NCBI GenBank assembly: GCA_025765615.1
Contig: JAIVFJ010000104.1
Location: 124,001 to 188,000, forward strand
Origin: Zopfochytrium polystomum
Taxonomy: Eukaryota > Chytridiomycota > Chytridiomycetes > Chytridiales > Chytridiaceae
Reading direction: 5' to 3'
Length of the DNA: 64,000 bases
Shown: positions 21,509 through 33,357 of the stretch, in pieces
Layout of the letters: every line of letters starts with the position of its first letter
Position numbering within the stretch: the first letter of the stretch is position 1
Made by a program: the position numbers and the translations under genes
Notes under the pieces: generated by a model
What the model saw: only the letters and a program-made list of their open reading frames with translations
Told to the model about the DNA's origin: nothing
The model's database searches: none

Positions 21509-21952
21509 GGAGAGGAGCGAGGGGGGAGGAAACATTAAAAAAAAAAAGAAAAGAAAAGAAAAAGAAATGAAAAAAAGGAAATAAATATTACTAATAATAA
21601 TAATAATAATAATTGGACCGATCGTCTTTCCACGCCGCTCGCTCGCTCGCTCGATCGATCGTTGTCCAGTCGTCGTTCGTTTCGTTCGCTTCGCTCGTTT
21701 CGTTTCGTTCGTTTCGGTCGTCGTCGTCGTCGTCGACGTGGGAGCAGCAGCAGTACTTTTTAGTACAGTAGTAGTAGTAGTAGTACTTGCTAGTCCACTG
21801 CCGCGACCCTCGCGCGCGGGGGTGTTCGGGTCGTTCGTTTCCTCGGCATCCCGTTGTTTTCGACGCGCCCACACGCGCGCGCGCTTGCACACCCCACCCG
21901 ACCAGAAGACACCAAAAGCCAGATCGCCCCCCCGCCCCCTTGCAGCACGGTG
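20360..21952. other. Intergenic, 5' flank of the Hem25-type gene
   Basis: No gene is seen to about 21.2 kb. A (TG)n tract lies at 21239-21279 and a (GA)n tract at about 21465-21504. An A-rich stretch, an AAT repeat (21590-21613) and TCG/GTA triplet repeats lie in the likely leader of the next gene. Confidence 0.5.
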
Positions 21953-22974
21953 ATGCGCTCCAGGAGCGCTGCGACTATGATTCCCGGTAACGGCGGCGGC
22001 GGCGGCGGCCGCGACACCCACCGCGACGACGACGGCGACGACAACGACAACCACGGGGCTCGTGGTGGCACTCCTCCTTCCTCCCCTTCCTTCTCCCCGA
22101 CGACGACGACGACGTCATCATCATCATCATCGTCATCATCATCGCCATCATCATCGCCCGCGTCCGCACTTCCACTTCACGCGCTACCATTGCATCCCAC
22201 TGCCGCCGCCGCCGCCGCCGCCACATCCCTTCCTTCCACTTCGTCGTCGTTGTCGTCGTCGTCATCATCATCATCATCATCGATCCCGTCGCCGCCAGCA
22301 GCAGCAGCAGCAGGGGCGGCGGCGGCGGCAATCTCGGCTGCGGCTTCCGGGCTGTCGACACCGCCACTGCCGCCACCGCCGCCGCCACCACTGCTACAGC
22401 CGACTGCCGCGCCGACGCGGCCGCCGCCGCCGCCACGAAAGGCCGCGCTCGCGTCGTCGTCGTCGTCGTCGCCAACGTCAACGTCAACGTCGTCCAAACA
22501 AGCCACCGCCGCCGCCGCCGCCGCCGCCCGGTCGCCCGTGCTGCACTTTTTCGCGGGCGCGGCGTCGGGCTTTGTCTCGTGCGTCATGGTGCAGCCGCTC
22601 GACGTCGTAAGTAGAAGAAGAAGCAGCCTTTTCCCTTTTCTTTTTTTTTTTTTTCCTTTTTTTTTATTTTTTATCTGGTAATTGGGGTACTCCCAACACA
22701 CACTCCCCCCCCTCTCAACACACACGCGCGGACACACTCATCCACTCTCGCAAACTCGCGCTCGCACATCACACTAACAAACAACGTCTCGTAATCTTTT
22801 CTTTGCTCGTTTTCTCAACCGAAAACCAAACCAAACCAAACCAAACCAAACCACAAAAAAAAAAACAACAAAACCACCGCCCTTTTTCTTACGAACGCGA
22901 ACGCGACCCCGCTGCTCTTTCTGTCGTTCTCTTTCATTTCCCCAGCTCAAAACAGTCAGTACTCTGTCTCTCTG

Positions 22975-23030
<56 letters not shown>

Positions 23031-24309
23031 GTTTCTTTCTTTCCTTTTTTTTCTCACTTTTTTCGTTCACACCTGAGCGGGTGCTTGCGTTCTCGTCCGT
23101 CTTTTTTGGCAGACACCAGCCTACAAATGCTTAACCAACACTCTCACTCTCTCTCACAATTAAACACACACACACACACACACAGCGGTTGCAGCAGGAA
23201 AACCACAACCGCCAGATGCAGCAGCAGCAGCAACGTCAACAACAGCAACCGCTCCTGCGCCAGCGCCTTGCCGCGAGCGCCTCCCCCTCCCCCTCCGCCT
23301 CCTCCTCGTCATCCTCCTCCTCCTCGGCCGCATCCGTGCTGTCCTCTGCGACTCGCTCTTCATCATCGTCCGTCTCATCCACCCGCCTCCTCCGCATCCT
23401 CGACACCACCACCACCACCACCACCCGCCTCCGCGTCCCGCTCCCGCCGTCGCTCGTGACGGTCGCGTCGATCCTGCGCAACGAGCCGCTGACGGGCCTG
23501 TGGCGCGGCACGTGGCCGACCGTGCTGCGGACCGTGCCCGGGTCGGCGCTGTACTTTATGACGCTGGATGCCGTGCGGTCCGCGCTGCGGCGGTGGACCA
23601 ACGGCCGCGCCGCCAACGCCGTCAACCTCGCCGCGGGCGCCGTCAGCCGCGTCAGCGTCGGCGTCGTCATGATGCCGCTGGCCGTCGTCAAGGTCAGGTT
23701 TGAGGTGAGCCGCCGCTGAGTGTTTTGTTTTTTTTTTTTTTTTTTTTTTTGTTCTCACGCTCGATCTCGCTCACACACACATACACACCCTACCTCTGAA
23801 AGAGCAATCTCTACTCCTACACGACAATGCGCTCCGCGTTCCGCGACATCCTGCGCGAGCGCGGCGTGCGCGGGCTATTCTACGGCGTGGGCGCGACGGC
23901 GCTGCGCGACGCGCCGTTCGCCGGGCTGTACGTCATGTTTTACGAGCTGGCCAAGCCGGCGATCGCGGCGTCCGGGGTGGTCGGCGCGGCGGCGGCGGCG
24001 GCGGAGCGGGCGCGGGCGGCGGCCGCGTTGGCGCAGCATTCTTCTTCGTCTTCGCAGTCGTCGCCGCCGCAGCAGCAACAACCGCAGCGCAACGGCGAGG
24101 CCGCGACCAACATGCTCGCGGGCATGGCGAGCGCGCTGGCGGCGACGTCCGTGACGCAGCCGTTCGACATGCTCAAGACGCGCATACAGCTCAAGCCGGA
24201 CGTGTACAAGAACACGTGGGTCGCGGCGGTCAAGGTTGCAAAGGTGTGGCCCCACCCTGTGTGTGAGCTTTGTGTGTGCTGTGCTGTGTGCTGTGTGCTG
24301 TGTGCTGTG

Positions 24310-24348
<39 letters not shown>

Positions 24349-24686
24349 TGCTGTGTGTGTTTGTTTGCGTGTGTGTCGTGCATTCTTCGTCGATTCGTTC
24401 TTATTCTTCCTTTTGCCCTCCCCCTTTCCTCCTCATGCATCACACTCACACTCACACATGACACTCTTACACACACAAATACCAGGACGAAGGGTTCAAG
24501 GGCTTCTTTTCGGGCATGATACCGCGGATGGTGCGCAAGAGCCTGAGCTCGGCCATCTCGTGGACGCTGTATGAGGAGATTGTGCGGCTGGCCAGCGCCA
24601 GCAGCAGTAGTACTAGCGGCAGCAGTGGAATTAGGAGTAGCGGTGGTGGCGGCGGCGGGAAGGGGAGCGCGGAGGTTGCTGTTTGA
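21953..24686 (+). CDS. HEM25: Mitochondrial glycine carrier, Hem25/SLC25A38 type, five exons including a 9-nt exon
   Basis: This inner-membrane carrier family imports glycine for haem synthesis. Exons 21953-22606, 22946-22954, 23186-23704, 23803-24243 and 24486-24686 join in frame to 607 residues. The three signatures are QPLDV-LKT-RLQQ (split over exons 1, 2 and 3), MPLAVVKVRFE and QPFDMLKTRIQL. Family blocks include LTGLWRGTWPTVLRTVPGSA, LRDAPFAGLYVMFYE and GFFSGMIPRMV. Exon 2 is only CTCAAAACA and encodes LKT, bounded by cccag and gtcagt; without it the first signature is broken. Residues 1 to about 195 are a Ser/Ala/Pro-rich extension, there is a Gln/Ser-rich insert after the first signature, and an Ala/Gln-rich loop precedes repeat 3. 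The family is normally about 300 residues. Introns hold CT, CA and TG microsatellites. ATG 21953 is the first conventional start in the frame; ATG 21977 is also possible. Confidence 0.88.
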
Positions 24687-25282
24687 ACGTTGGGGGGGCT
24701 TGTCTGGGGTGGGGGTTTTATTTGGCTGATGGTTGTTTTTTTCTTCTTTTTTTTCCTTTCGTTCTTGTTCTCTCGGTCGTGTCTCAGCGCCGTTTTGATG
24801 CTCCCCTCTTTCTCTCGCTGTCGCTCTGCTCCCTCTCTGTGCTCTTTTCTCTGCTCTCTCTCTCTCTGTCTCGGCCTCTCCGCCTGTGTGTCGATTAGGT
24901 GCCTGTATGCGTGGAGCCTTCGCGCGTATGCAACAAGGGAAAGGAAGAAGATGAAGAGGGCGTACGCGCGAGCTGCATCGTAGTGAAAGTGCATGGTCGG
25001 GCCGTCAGTCCTCAAATACAAGCAGTGCGACCTTGTCAGCGGTCGGAAATATTCAAAGTTCAAATGTTTTTTGTGTTGACGCTATTGAAAGACCACGCCA
25101 AGGAGGCTGACAGACAGACAGACAGACAGAGACACAGACAGACAGACTGACTGACTGACTGACTGAGGAGGCAGAGAAACTGAGAGACCAACTCAGTAAC
25201 TGACCGCCAGAGAGAGACTGTGCGAGATATAGTCAGAGCGAGAGAGAAAGAGAGAGAAAAAAAAAAGAAAAAAAAAAAAACG
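24687..25282. other. Intergenic between the glycine carrier and eIF3a
   Basis: T-rich and CT-rich sequence follows the carrier stop. A GACA/GACT tetranucleotide repeat lies at about 25108-25165. An A-rich tract (aaaagaaaaaaaaaaaa) sits immediately before the proposed eIF3a start codon and probably lies in its leader. Confidence 0.6.
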
Positions 25283-28200
25283 ATGGTGAGTTACAGCGTG
25301 TGTGTGCTCGCTGGCTTGCAGTATCCCGCCGCCGCGAACAAAGGAGCGACCGGACCCCCGCGCGACGACGACGACGACGACGATGATGACGAGGAGGATG
25401 AGGAGGGCGACGACGACGATGACGACGACGACGCCCCAGCAGCTGCTGGATACTTTCACCTCATCGCGTCATCTCCGCCTTCCCCCCCATGCGTCCATCC
25501 CATCCCACTCCCCCGATCAGACCCCGTGGATGCATTGCCTCCGCACCCTGGCAACGCGGGGGGAGATCCCGCGCCCCGGCCCTCTCTTCTCTCTCCGCAC
25601 CTTTCCCCCCCCCGCTCGATGGGCGGGCGATCGTCCAACCCAGCAAACGTCAGACCGCCAGCAGAAGCAGAAAGCCAGTCGGGGCATTTTTTCTTTCTTT
25701 GTTTGACTCGCAAAGACGGAGCGGCCCGTGCACAACCCCCAGCGCTCTACCCTCGAGGAAACGAGGACGATCGCAGTGGCAAGGCACCGCTGTTTCCTGC
25801 CCTCGGGAGTGCCATTACGCGAGGGGGAAAGGGCGGGCGAGAACCGCTCGTTCTTGTTCTTCCGTGCTGCGCTCCGGTTCCCTCCCTTCGTCCCCTTGAT
25901 GGATGCTAATCATTTTGCTTTCTTTCACCTTCTCTCTCTTTCAACCGCGAAAAGGCTCGCTTCTATCCGCGGCCAGAAAATGCCCTCAAGCGGGCGGACG
26001 GTAAGCGCTTCCGCTTCCCTTCCCTTCCCTTCCTTCCTTCCTTTCCTTCCTTCCGCTTCTTCCTTGGATCGCCCCGACCGAAAAATGCGGCCGCGCTCTC
26101 TTTCCTTCCCTCCCCTCACCCCCTCAATCGCACATTGCATGATGGTTTGCTCACTACCAATACGGAAAACGGAAAAAAAAAAAAACCACGCAGAGCTCAT
26201 CGCCGTCAGCCAACACAACTCTGCGCTCGAACTCCTTCACGACATAATGATGTCCAAACGATCCCGCACCACTCCTCTCACCACTCTCGAGCCCATCATG
26301 CTCAAGTTTGTCGAGCTGGCCGTCGTCCTCAAGAAGGGGAAAACGGCAAAGGAGGGCCTTCATCAGTACAAGAACATTTCTCAAAACATTACAGTCACGT
26401 CGATCGAGGCGAGTGTGCCTTTTTTTTTGTTTGTGATTATTTCCCCTCGTGTGCCTGGTCCACCATCCTTGCTTGACGGCGTGATGTTGCCGTGGAGCGC
26501 AATTGTCGTCGTTCTTATTTGCTTATTCGTTATGCATTCGCTGCAGGTTGTCATCAAGCGATTCATCGAACTGACCGAAGTGAAAGTCGCGGAAGCCCAG
26601 GCCAAGGCCGAACAGATCACCTTGGACAACGTTGAGGACCTGGAAGCGACCGAAACCCCCGAATCCATCCTCCTCTCGACCGTGTCCGGGGACGTGTCCA
26701 AAGACCGCACGGACCGCGAAGTTGTGACACCCTGGCTAAAGTTTCTGTGGGAAGCCTACAGAACTGCTCTGGACATTCTGAGGAACAATGCCAGGCTTGA
26801 ATTGTTGTATCAGGTCAGTCTGCGGCCCGTATTTTTTTTCTTTTTATTGTTTGCCATGTTCCCGATCCCCCTCCACCGGCTCCCACCGGCTCCCCGCCGT
26901 CGTCTCGAAAAGAAGTGTGTTGAAATCAACTAACGCATTGCTTTGCAGACTGTGGCCAGCCAGGCATTTAAATTTTGCTTAAAGTACACGCGCAAAACCG
27001 AGTTTCGTCGTCTGTGCGAGTTGCTTCGTCAACACTTGACCACGTCCGCGAAATACTCTCACCAAACCCACGCAATCAACCTGAACGACCCGGACACGCT
27101 CCAGCGCCACCTGGACACCCGTTTCGACCAGCTGAACGCGGCCGCCGAGCTGGAGCTCTGGCAGGAGGCCTTCCGTTCCGTGGAAGACATCCACAACCTG
27201 TTGGGCATGTCGAAAAAGCCCGTGAAGCTGTTCATGATGGGCAATTACTACGAGAAGCTCGCCCGTATTTTTCTCGTGGGCGACAACTACCTTTTCCACG
27301 CCGCGGCGTGGAGCAAATACTACGCGACTGTCCGTTTGAACAAGAGCTTGCCAGAGGAGGAGCACCAACGGTGAGCGTGGGGGTGGTTTCGGTCTCTGCA
27401 AACCGCAAATGGCTTTCTCTTGCGTCCAGCCGATTCATGTTTTTGCGTCTCGGCCCTAAACGCCAAAATATTTATGTTTTCAGCATGTCGTCGATTGTCC
27501 TGGTGTCGGCTCTCTCGATCCCCATTATTTCAACGGCAAAGTCGGGTTCTGCCCAGGCGGGCGGTGACGAGACGAAACCCAAGACCCTTCGTCTGACAAA
27601 CCTCCTCCGCGTCGCAAAGACTCCAACCCGAGAGGCCTTGTTGAAGGAAGCTGTAAGCTACACCGCATCTTCTTTTGCGTTCAGCGAGTTTTTTTTGTTT
27701 TTTTGTTTTTTGTTCCCCCGTCCGAGCGCGGTATCTAAATGTGACGTTTGCAATTTGTAGCTGAACAAGAACGTATTTGGCCGCGTCCTTCCCGAGCTGC
27801 GCGAGCTGCACAACATTTTGGAAGTTCAGTTCCACCCGCTCTCGATTTGCCGGAAGATTGCACCGATCATTGCCAAAATCGCCAAACACCCGCAGCTCGG
27901 TCGCTACGCCCGCCCCCTGCACCAAGTCATTCTTACCCGCCTCCTCCAACAGGTACCCTGTTTTGTACTTTTTGTATTTTTACCGTTTTTGTCGCTCGCA
28001 TCTGCAAAATCAATCCTGATTCGCAAAACGCCAGCTTTCGCAAGTGTACGAGACTATCACCATGGACTCGATCGTGAATCTTGCAACATTCCCAGAGTCT
28101 GACGAAGTCGGCTTCAACTACGACGCACAGGCCATCGAAAAGTTCATCATGAACGGCTGCCGCAAGGGCGAACTCTCGATCAGAATCAACCACATGACGA

Positions 28201-29457
28201 ACGCGTTGACATTCGAATCGGACGTGTTCTCTGGCGCGAAAGGATCTATTTCGGACGGACCCAAGCTTCAGGTATGGAACCCCCCTTTTTTTCTGTACCT
28301 TTTGTAGACTCCCTTTTTATTCTTTGCACCGGTTGCGCTGACGCAAACCCCTTCCAGTCCCTCCCATCTGAACAGATGCGGCTCCACCTCACAAAGCTCG
28401 CCAAGCGCTTGCACACGGCCGTGGAACTTATCGAGCCAGAGCGCGCCGCGCACCGCGAAGCGGAGCATTTCCAGGCCGTCAAGGAGGCCTTGGAAGAGGA
28501 GGAGGAAGAGCGCCGTCTGGCCACGGAGCGCCGGATTCTCATCGAGAAGAAGAAGGAACTCCGCGAGAACGCCCTTGCGAAAAAGGTTCTGTTCCACTCT
28601 TCTTGTCGGGGTTTATTATTTGTGCGTGGAACTGACCGTTCTATTTTTTTGCCCTTCGATTTTTAAGGCGAGGGAAGAGGAGCAGAAGCGCCGCATCCGT
28701 CAAGCGCAAGAGGCAGAGGCGGAACGCCTCCGCGCAGAGGAAGAAGCGAAAAAGCGCGAGGAGCAGCGGATTGCACAGCTCAACGAGCAGATGGAGAAAT
28801 CCAAGATCGAAGCCATTGCAAAGGCGATCGAAGCGAAGGGACAGAGCGTCGTAAGTTGTTTACAACATATTCAGCTTGCCTTTTCTTGTCGCTTTCTCCA
28901 AAGCGGAGATGTCTTGAACTAAATATCCTAAATGGACATTACCCCTTCAGGATGGAACAAAGGACATCAAAGACATCAAGGCCCTTGAGCAGTCCATCTT
29001 GGCGCAAGAGCGCAAAGAACTCGTTCAAAAGATCAAAAACCTCTCACGCCGTATTGACCACACGGAGCGCGCGTTCCGCAAGGAAGAGATCCCGCTTTGG
29101 GCCAAAGACTACGAGGCCCAACAAGTCCGCGACAAAGAAGCGCACGAGGCCCTCGCCGCCAAGAAGAAGGCTGTCGCCGAGGCCGAATTTGAGATCGCCC
29201 TCAAAAGCAAGAAGCGGCTGGAGCGGATGAAGCCCGACTACGAAACGTACAGGAAATCGCTCCAGAGCAAACTGGAAGCCGACTACGAGGCCAAGCTGAA
29301 CCGCTCGACGCAGCTGATCGAGCAGGCGAAGCAAGCGCGCATCGCGGAAATCCGGAGACTGCGCGCCGAACGAGAGGAGAGGATTCGGCGCGAAGAGGAG
29401 GAGCGCGTCCGTCGCGAGGAAGAGGAGCGCATTGCCAGAGAAGGTTCCGAAACTCTA

Positions 29458-29488
<31 letters not shown>

Positions 29489-30750
29489 GTGGTCAAGTCG
29501 TTATTGATGTTGCCGCTCACCTTTGTCCGTTTTGCTTTGGCCCACACACTCAATCTGGCACGAGTAGAAGCCGAAAGACTGGCCGCCGAGAAAGCAGCTA
29601 AAGACGAGGAGAGGAGGAAGGCAGACGCCGAACTTCGCAAGTAAGTAGACTTTTTCTTCATAGTTTTCTTTTTGGCTGGCCTTCGAGCATTCGATCCACC
29701 GTAGCGTGGGGTTACGTGTGTCTTTGGTGAAACTGCGTGTTCTGACTGGACCCCATCAATTCGATATTCAGGAAGCTGGACGAGCAAGCGGAAAAGCAGC
29801 GCGAGCGCGAGCGACTGGCGGAGGAGAAGATTCGTCTCTCACAATCAAAGCTGAACGAGCCTTCACCGCGCGAGCGAGAATCCATCCGGGCCCGTCCCGC
29901 CGAGCCGACCCCCTGGCGGCGGTCGACCGCGGCCGCAGAGGAGGTCGCCGCGCCAGCGCGTCCGGCGGGCGAAAAGTGGAGGCCACCTTCGCTGGTCGCG
30001 GCGGCGGCGTCCCCCGCCGCGTCTCCGGCCGTCTCGTCCGACTCTGTCGCGACATCGGACAAGCCCAACGTGTGGCGTCCTCGCCGCCTTGCTGGCGGAG
30101 AAGGGGAGGGCGCCTCGTCGTCGACCGGCAGGCTGTCGTCCGCGACGTCGTCGTCCTCGCCGTCCATGACCCCCAGCTCCCGCTTTGGGGACAGGGAGCG
30201 AGACAACCGCGACAGCCGAGACAGCCGCGACAACCGCGAAGGCCGCGACGGCCGAGACTTTGGCGGAGATCGACCGTCGTCGCTCCGAGACTCTGCGGAC
30301 GACGGAGGCGGCTGGCGCTCGGCCGGGCCTCGCCGCGCTGCCGCCGCGGGAGGAGGAGCCGACGGGCCGGAGCGATCTGAACGTTCGGAGCGTCCAAGCC
30401 GCCTGTGGAGGGGCGACTCGGAAGCCAGCGCGGCGTCGGGCGAGGACGGTGGGGGGGCGTCCCCGGCGCCGGCGGCCGGTGGAGGATGGCGCAGTCGCGC
30501 GGCGGCGGGAGGCGGCGCGTCAGAGCGCGCGGGACCCGGAAGCGGAGGGTCGAGCCCGGCGATTGGCAGCGGCAGCCGCATGCTGCGCCCCGCCGGTGCG
30601 GGAGGGGAAGGAGGGCGGCCGTCGTGGAGGGAGCGCGAGGAGAGGCGCGTTGAAGGGGGCGGTGGCGGCGGTGCAGGGGATGGCGGGGAGACGGCCTCGC
30701 CGCGAGCGTCTTCGGGCAAGTACGTGCCGCCGAGCCAAAGGGGGAAATGA
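25283..30750 (+). CDS. eIF3a: Eukaryotic translation initiation factor 3 subunit A, 13 exons
   Basis: eIF3a is the large scaffold of the eIF3 complex that recruits the 40S subunit and mRNA. Exons 25283-25285, 25955-26000, 26194-26408, 26547-26813, 26949-27370, 27484-27652, 27761-27952, 28035-28271, 28358-28585, 28668-28850, 28951-29443, 29565-29640 and 29772-30750 total 3510 nt (1169 residues). The N-terminus [15 protein letters not shown], then [33 protein letters not shown] and [15 protein letters not shown] are family hallmarks leading into the PCI domain (up to about residue 515). A long Glu/Arg/Lys coiled coil (roughly 540-880) follows. The tail has Arg-Asp repeats ([15 protein letters not shown]) and ends [10 protein letters not shown]. 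The start codon is inferred: an ATG directly followed by GTGAGT leaves an intron between Met and Ala. Intron 3 appears to use a GC donor (GAG|GCGAGT). The short exon joins keep frame throughout. Confidence 0.92.
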
Positions 30751-31380
30751 TGATTTTGAAGCCCTTTTTTTTTCCCTTTTTTTTCTTCTGTTCTAAGTTT
30801 TTTCCGTTCTTTTTGTGTGCCGAGGGAAGTGAGTTGGAAGGAGTCTGTCTGTTTCCTCTCTCTCTCTCTCTCGCTCCCACTGTCTCTGCCGCGCACTCCC
30901 GTCGCTTTGATTATTTGACCCGCCCCTCCATCCCTTCTTGACCTCCCCAACAACAAGCATGCTTGCTTGCTTGCTTGCTACTCCCTACCGACCCAGCCCG
31001 ACCCGACCCGACTGGTTGTTTTTCCTCTTTTACCTTTTTTTTTTTTTTTTTTTTTGTTTTTCTCTTCTTTCGTTTTTCTTTCTTGCTGCTGCCCCGAACA
31101 ACACGCGGGCCAACTCCTCCTGGCTTCTCTCTCTTGATTGAAATGTCTATGGCGTTTAGTTTTCATGTGCGAGCGCACGGGCGTGTTGTGCACCCCCCCA
31201 CTCGATGTATCAGCGCGCGCCTTCCTTGCTTGCTTGTGCTGCCTACCCCCCCCATCCAGCACACCAGAAAGACGCCGAAATCCGTCATTTTTGCCTCAGC
31301 TGACTGACTGAACGACCTTGCTTGAGTAGTGCCTGGGTTGTGTATGCGTGTGTGTGAAGGTGTGAGGTTTCTAGGGTGGT
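30751..31380. other. 3' flank of eIF3a
   Basis: T-rich runs (30763-30795, 31039-31060), a short CT repeat and cttg repeats. No open frame resembles a known protein. Confidence 0.5.
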
Positions 31381-31384
31381 ATTC

Positions 31385-32560
31385 CTTGACCCCGGGATGA
31401 AGGATAGCAAATAATACGCCAAAACTATCTTTATTGGGCAAATGTCTAGGGTGTGTTTCAAACCTACTCTGAAGTATCCCTACTCTTCTGTCCAACAGGG
31501 ATTTCAATCACAACGAATGAAGGTTCAGAGGGACATATCCTCTGAAGGATTGGAGTAGGGTTGCCAAAAACTCTGCTTATAGCTTGCGTGGCTGCGGACT
31601 GGTGCGAGTGCAAACAGAAGGGCGTCCCCAAGGGAGCAACACAACCACAGAATAAAGGGAGAGAAAAGGGTGACTGGGGGTTTTATCTTGCAGAACCTAA
31701 TCTCAAACGACCAGAGCAGTTAGTAGCATGGTGGGACAGACAGGGTACAGCTGGCACCCCTCACTGTGTGGACGCTGGGGAATCTCGTTTGTCTGCCAGC
31801 GAACAGGAACAAACAGTTAGTAGCTGGACAGTGGGGCAGACATGGTATTGCCAACATCCTTCACTGAATGGGGACTGAGGAACGATCATGGACGAACAAG
31901 GTGAAGGCTTGTCAAAGGGATGCTGAGGCAGAGAGACAGAAAATTGACAAGTCAACCACCCTGACTTGTGTTAGGCGGAACTGACTGGTTAGCAGCAAGA
32001 GGTACAAGACGGACCTGAACCTATTGTGACTGTCAGTTATCGTTCTCACAATGCCCATGGGAGATCGAGCCACTGCCAATGCAGACCTGGGCGATGGATT
32101 GCACTGATGACAAATACTCTGAGTATTTAGTGGAACAGAAACCTGGTGTCAACAGTTTTCCTCCTCCTCTGCTCAAGCAGATAATATACAAGAGGTTTTT
32201 ATCCTGTGCTGGTCATGCTTGCCTAGCAGCTATTACAGCGTGTATATCATCATCATGTATCAATAATTCGTAACAGAGTTTTTGTCTTTTCTCTCCAAGC
32301 TGGGGAGAAGGACCACCCACAAAACACACATCTCCACTTCATTCACTCCTTCCACTCACTCACTCAGAGTAGACTGTTTACAACTTGGAGCATCCAGAGA
32401 CCACCACAAATGCTCAAAGTTCCCCTTCCCCTAATGTGTGTATGTTCAAGTGCTGAAAACAAATAACAAGTTAGGCCGGCGTGGGGAACAGCCTGTCAGG
32501 CACCCCATCCCTTTGCGGTCAATAATTCTCTGTTAGTCACCAAAAAGAAAGAAAATATGT
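31385..32560 (-). mobile_element. Repeat family B, copy 2, interrupted by a solo LTR
   Basis: Its left part (31385-31740) matches 18625-18970 and its right part (after 32383) matches 19625-19780, including the ggcaccccatccctt block. The middle differs from copy 1. It is interrupted at ctgacttg by the family A solo LTR with duplicated acttg, so the B element is older than that LTR. Confidence 0.7.
31969..32382 (+). mobile_element. Solo LTR, family A (414 bp), target duplication acttg
   Basis: It starts TGTTAGGCGGAACTGACTGG and ends GTAGACTGTTTACA. The 5 bp acttg lie directly on both sides (31964-31968 and 32383-32387). There is no internal region, so it is a recombined solo LTR. The flanking B-repeat sequence is continuous when the LTR and one acttg are removed (compare 19615-19630). 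Confidence 0.92.
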
Positions 32561-32758
32561 TGGATAGAGCCTGAGCATAAGGCTGGCAACCAGCGAATAC
32601 AGATTATTTGGCTTTCCATTTAAAAAATTATAAGAAAAAAATTGTGAAAATTCGGACGTGCGCTAAAACCCAAGGTACATTTTTGGAACATGACGCTTTT
32701 TTTTTTTGAATTTTTTTGATTAGAAAAAAATTAACCCTGAAAAATGGAAATGACACGC

Positions 32759-33357
32759 CTGTTGGAATATGCCCCTGTGTGTGACAATCGACAGAGAGAA
32801 GAAGGAAAAAGAGTTGATCACAGAACTGACTTGTCACCCACCTCCGTCGGCTGCCAGATTTACACCTTACCAGGGAGAGCTCTCCAGAGCGAAAAGAGAC
32901 CAGCTGAGCAACCGATCGAGCGATCTATCATCGCACACCACCATCATCCATCAGGGAATCAAACAGAAGCTGTCCACCACTTCAACAAAGCGATTGTCTT
33001 CACCAGTCAGCCACACAGCCACTACCACTCCCAATCCCTCGTCACTGACGTGCCGATTACGTGACCCATTTCTCTCTAAAGCAACCTATCACAAATCGAA
33101 AATCCAATTGCTTAGTATCCCAATTCCATTTTGTTCTCATCACTTTACCTCATCCTTTGGAACCCCCTTAACAAACCTTTGCGCTGAAACAAAATGAGCG
33201 TCAAACTAGTCCACCATGCTCTCAATAGCCCCATCACCTTTGACACATGGTACAAAGACGTACTTGGCTATCTTGCTGGCAAGGATGCACTTGCTAATGT
33301 GAGCCTTCAACCAGCACAACGTGCCAGTGCTGACGCTGGCGCTGCTGCTGCTTGCAA
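32759..33357 (+). pseudogene. Element G3: LTR and start of gag, truncated
   Basis: An LTR-like segment starts TGTTGGAATATGCCC at 32759, the same start as the G1 LTR. It ends near TTTACA at about 32868, followed by CCTTACCAGGGAGAG as in G1. At 33194 a frame begins MSVKLVHHALNSPITFDTWY, a Gag N-terminus related to that of G1. It breaks off at about 33357 where family B sequence begins. Confidence 0.7.

Noticed and set aside
25728..26933. A single 401-codon reading frame at the start of eIF3a
   Set aside because: It reads through three introns and in its first part is in the wrong frame for the conserved [11 protein letters not shown] sequence. The spliced model restores family similarity.
29712..30956. 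414- and 370-codon minus-strand frames opposite the eIF3a tail
   Set aside because: They are shadows of the GC-rich eIF3a C-terminal exon, Pro/Ser/Arg-rich with no recognisable motif.
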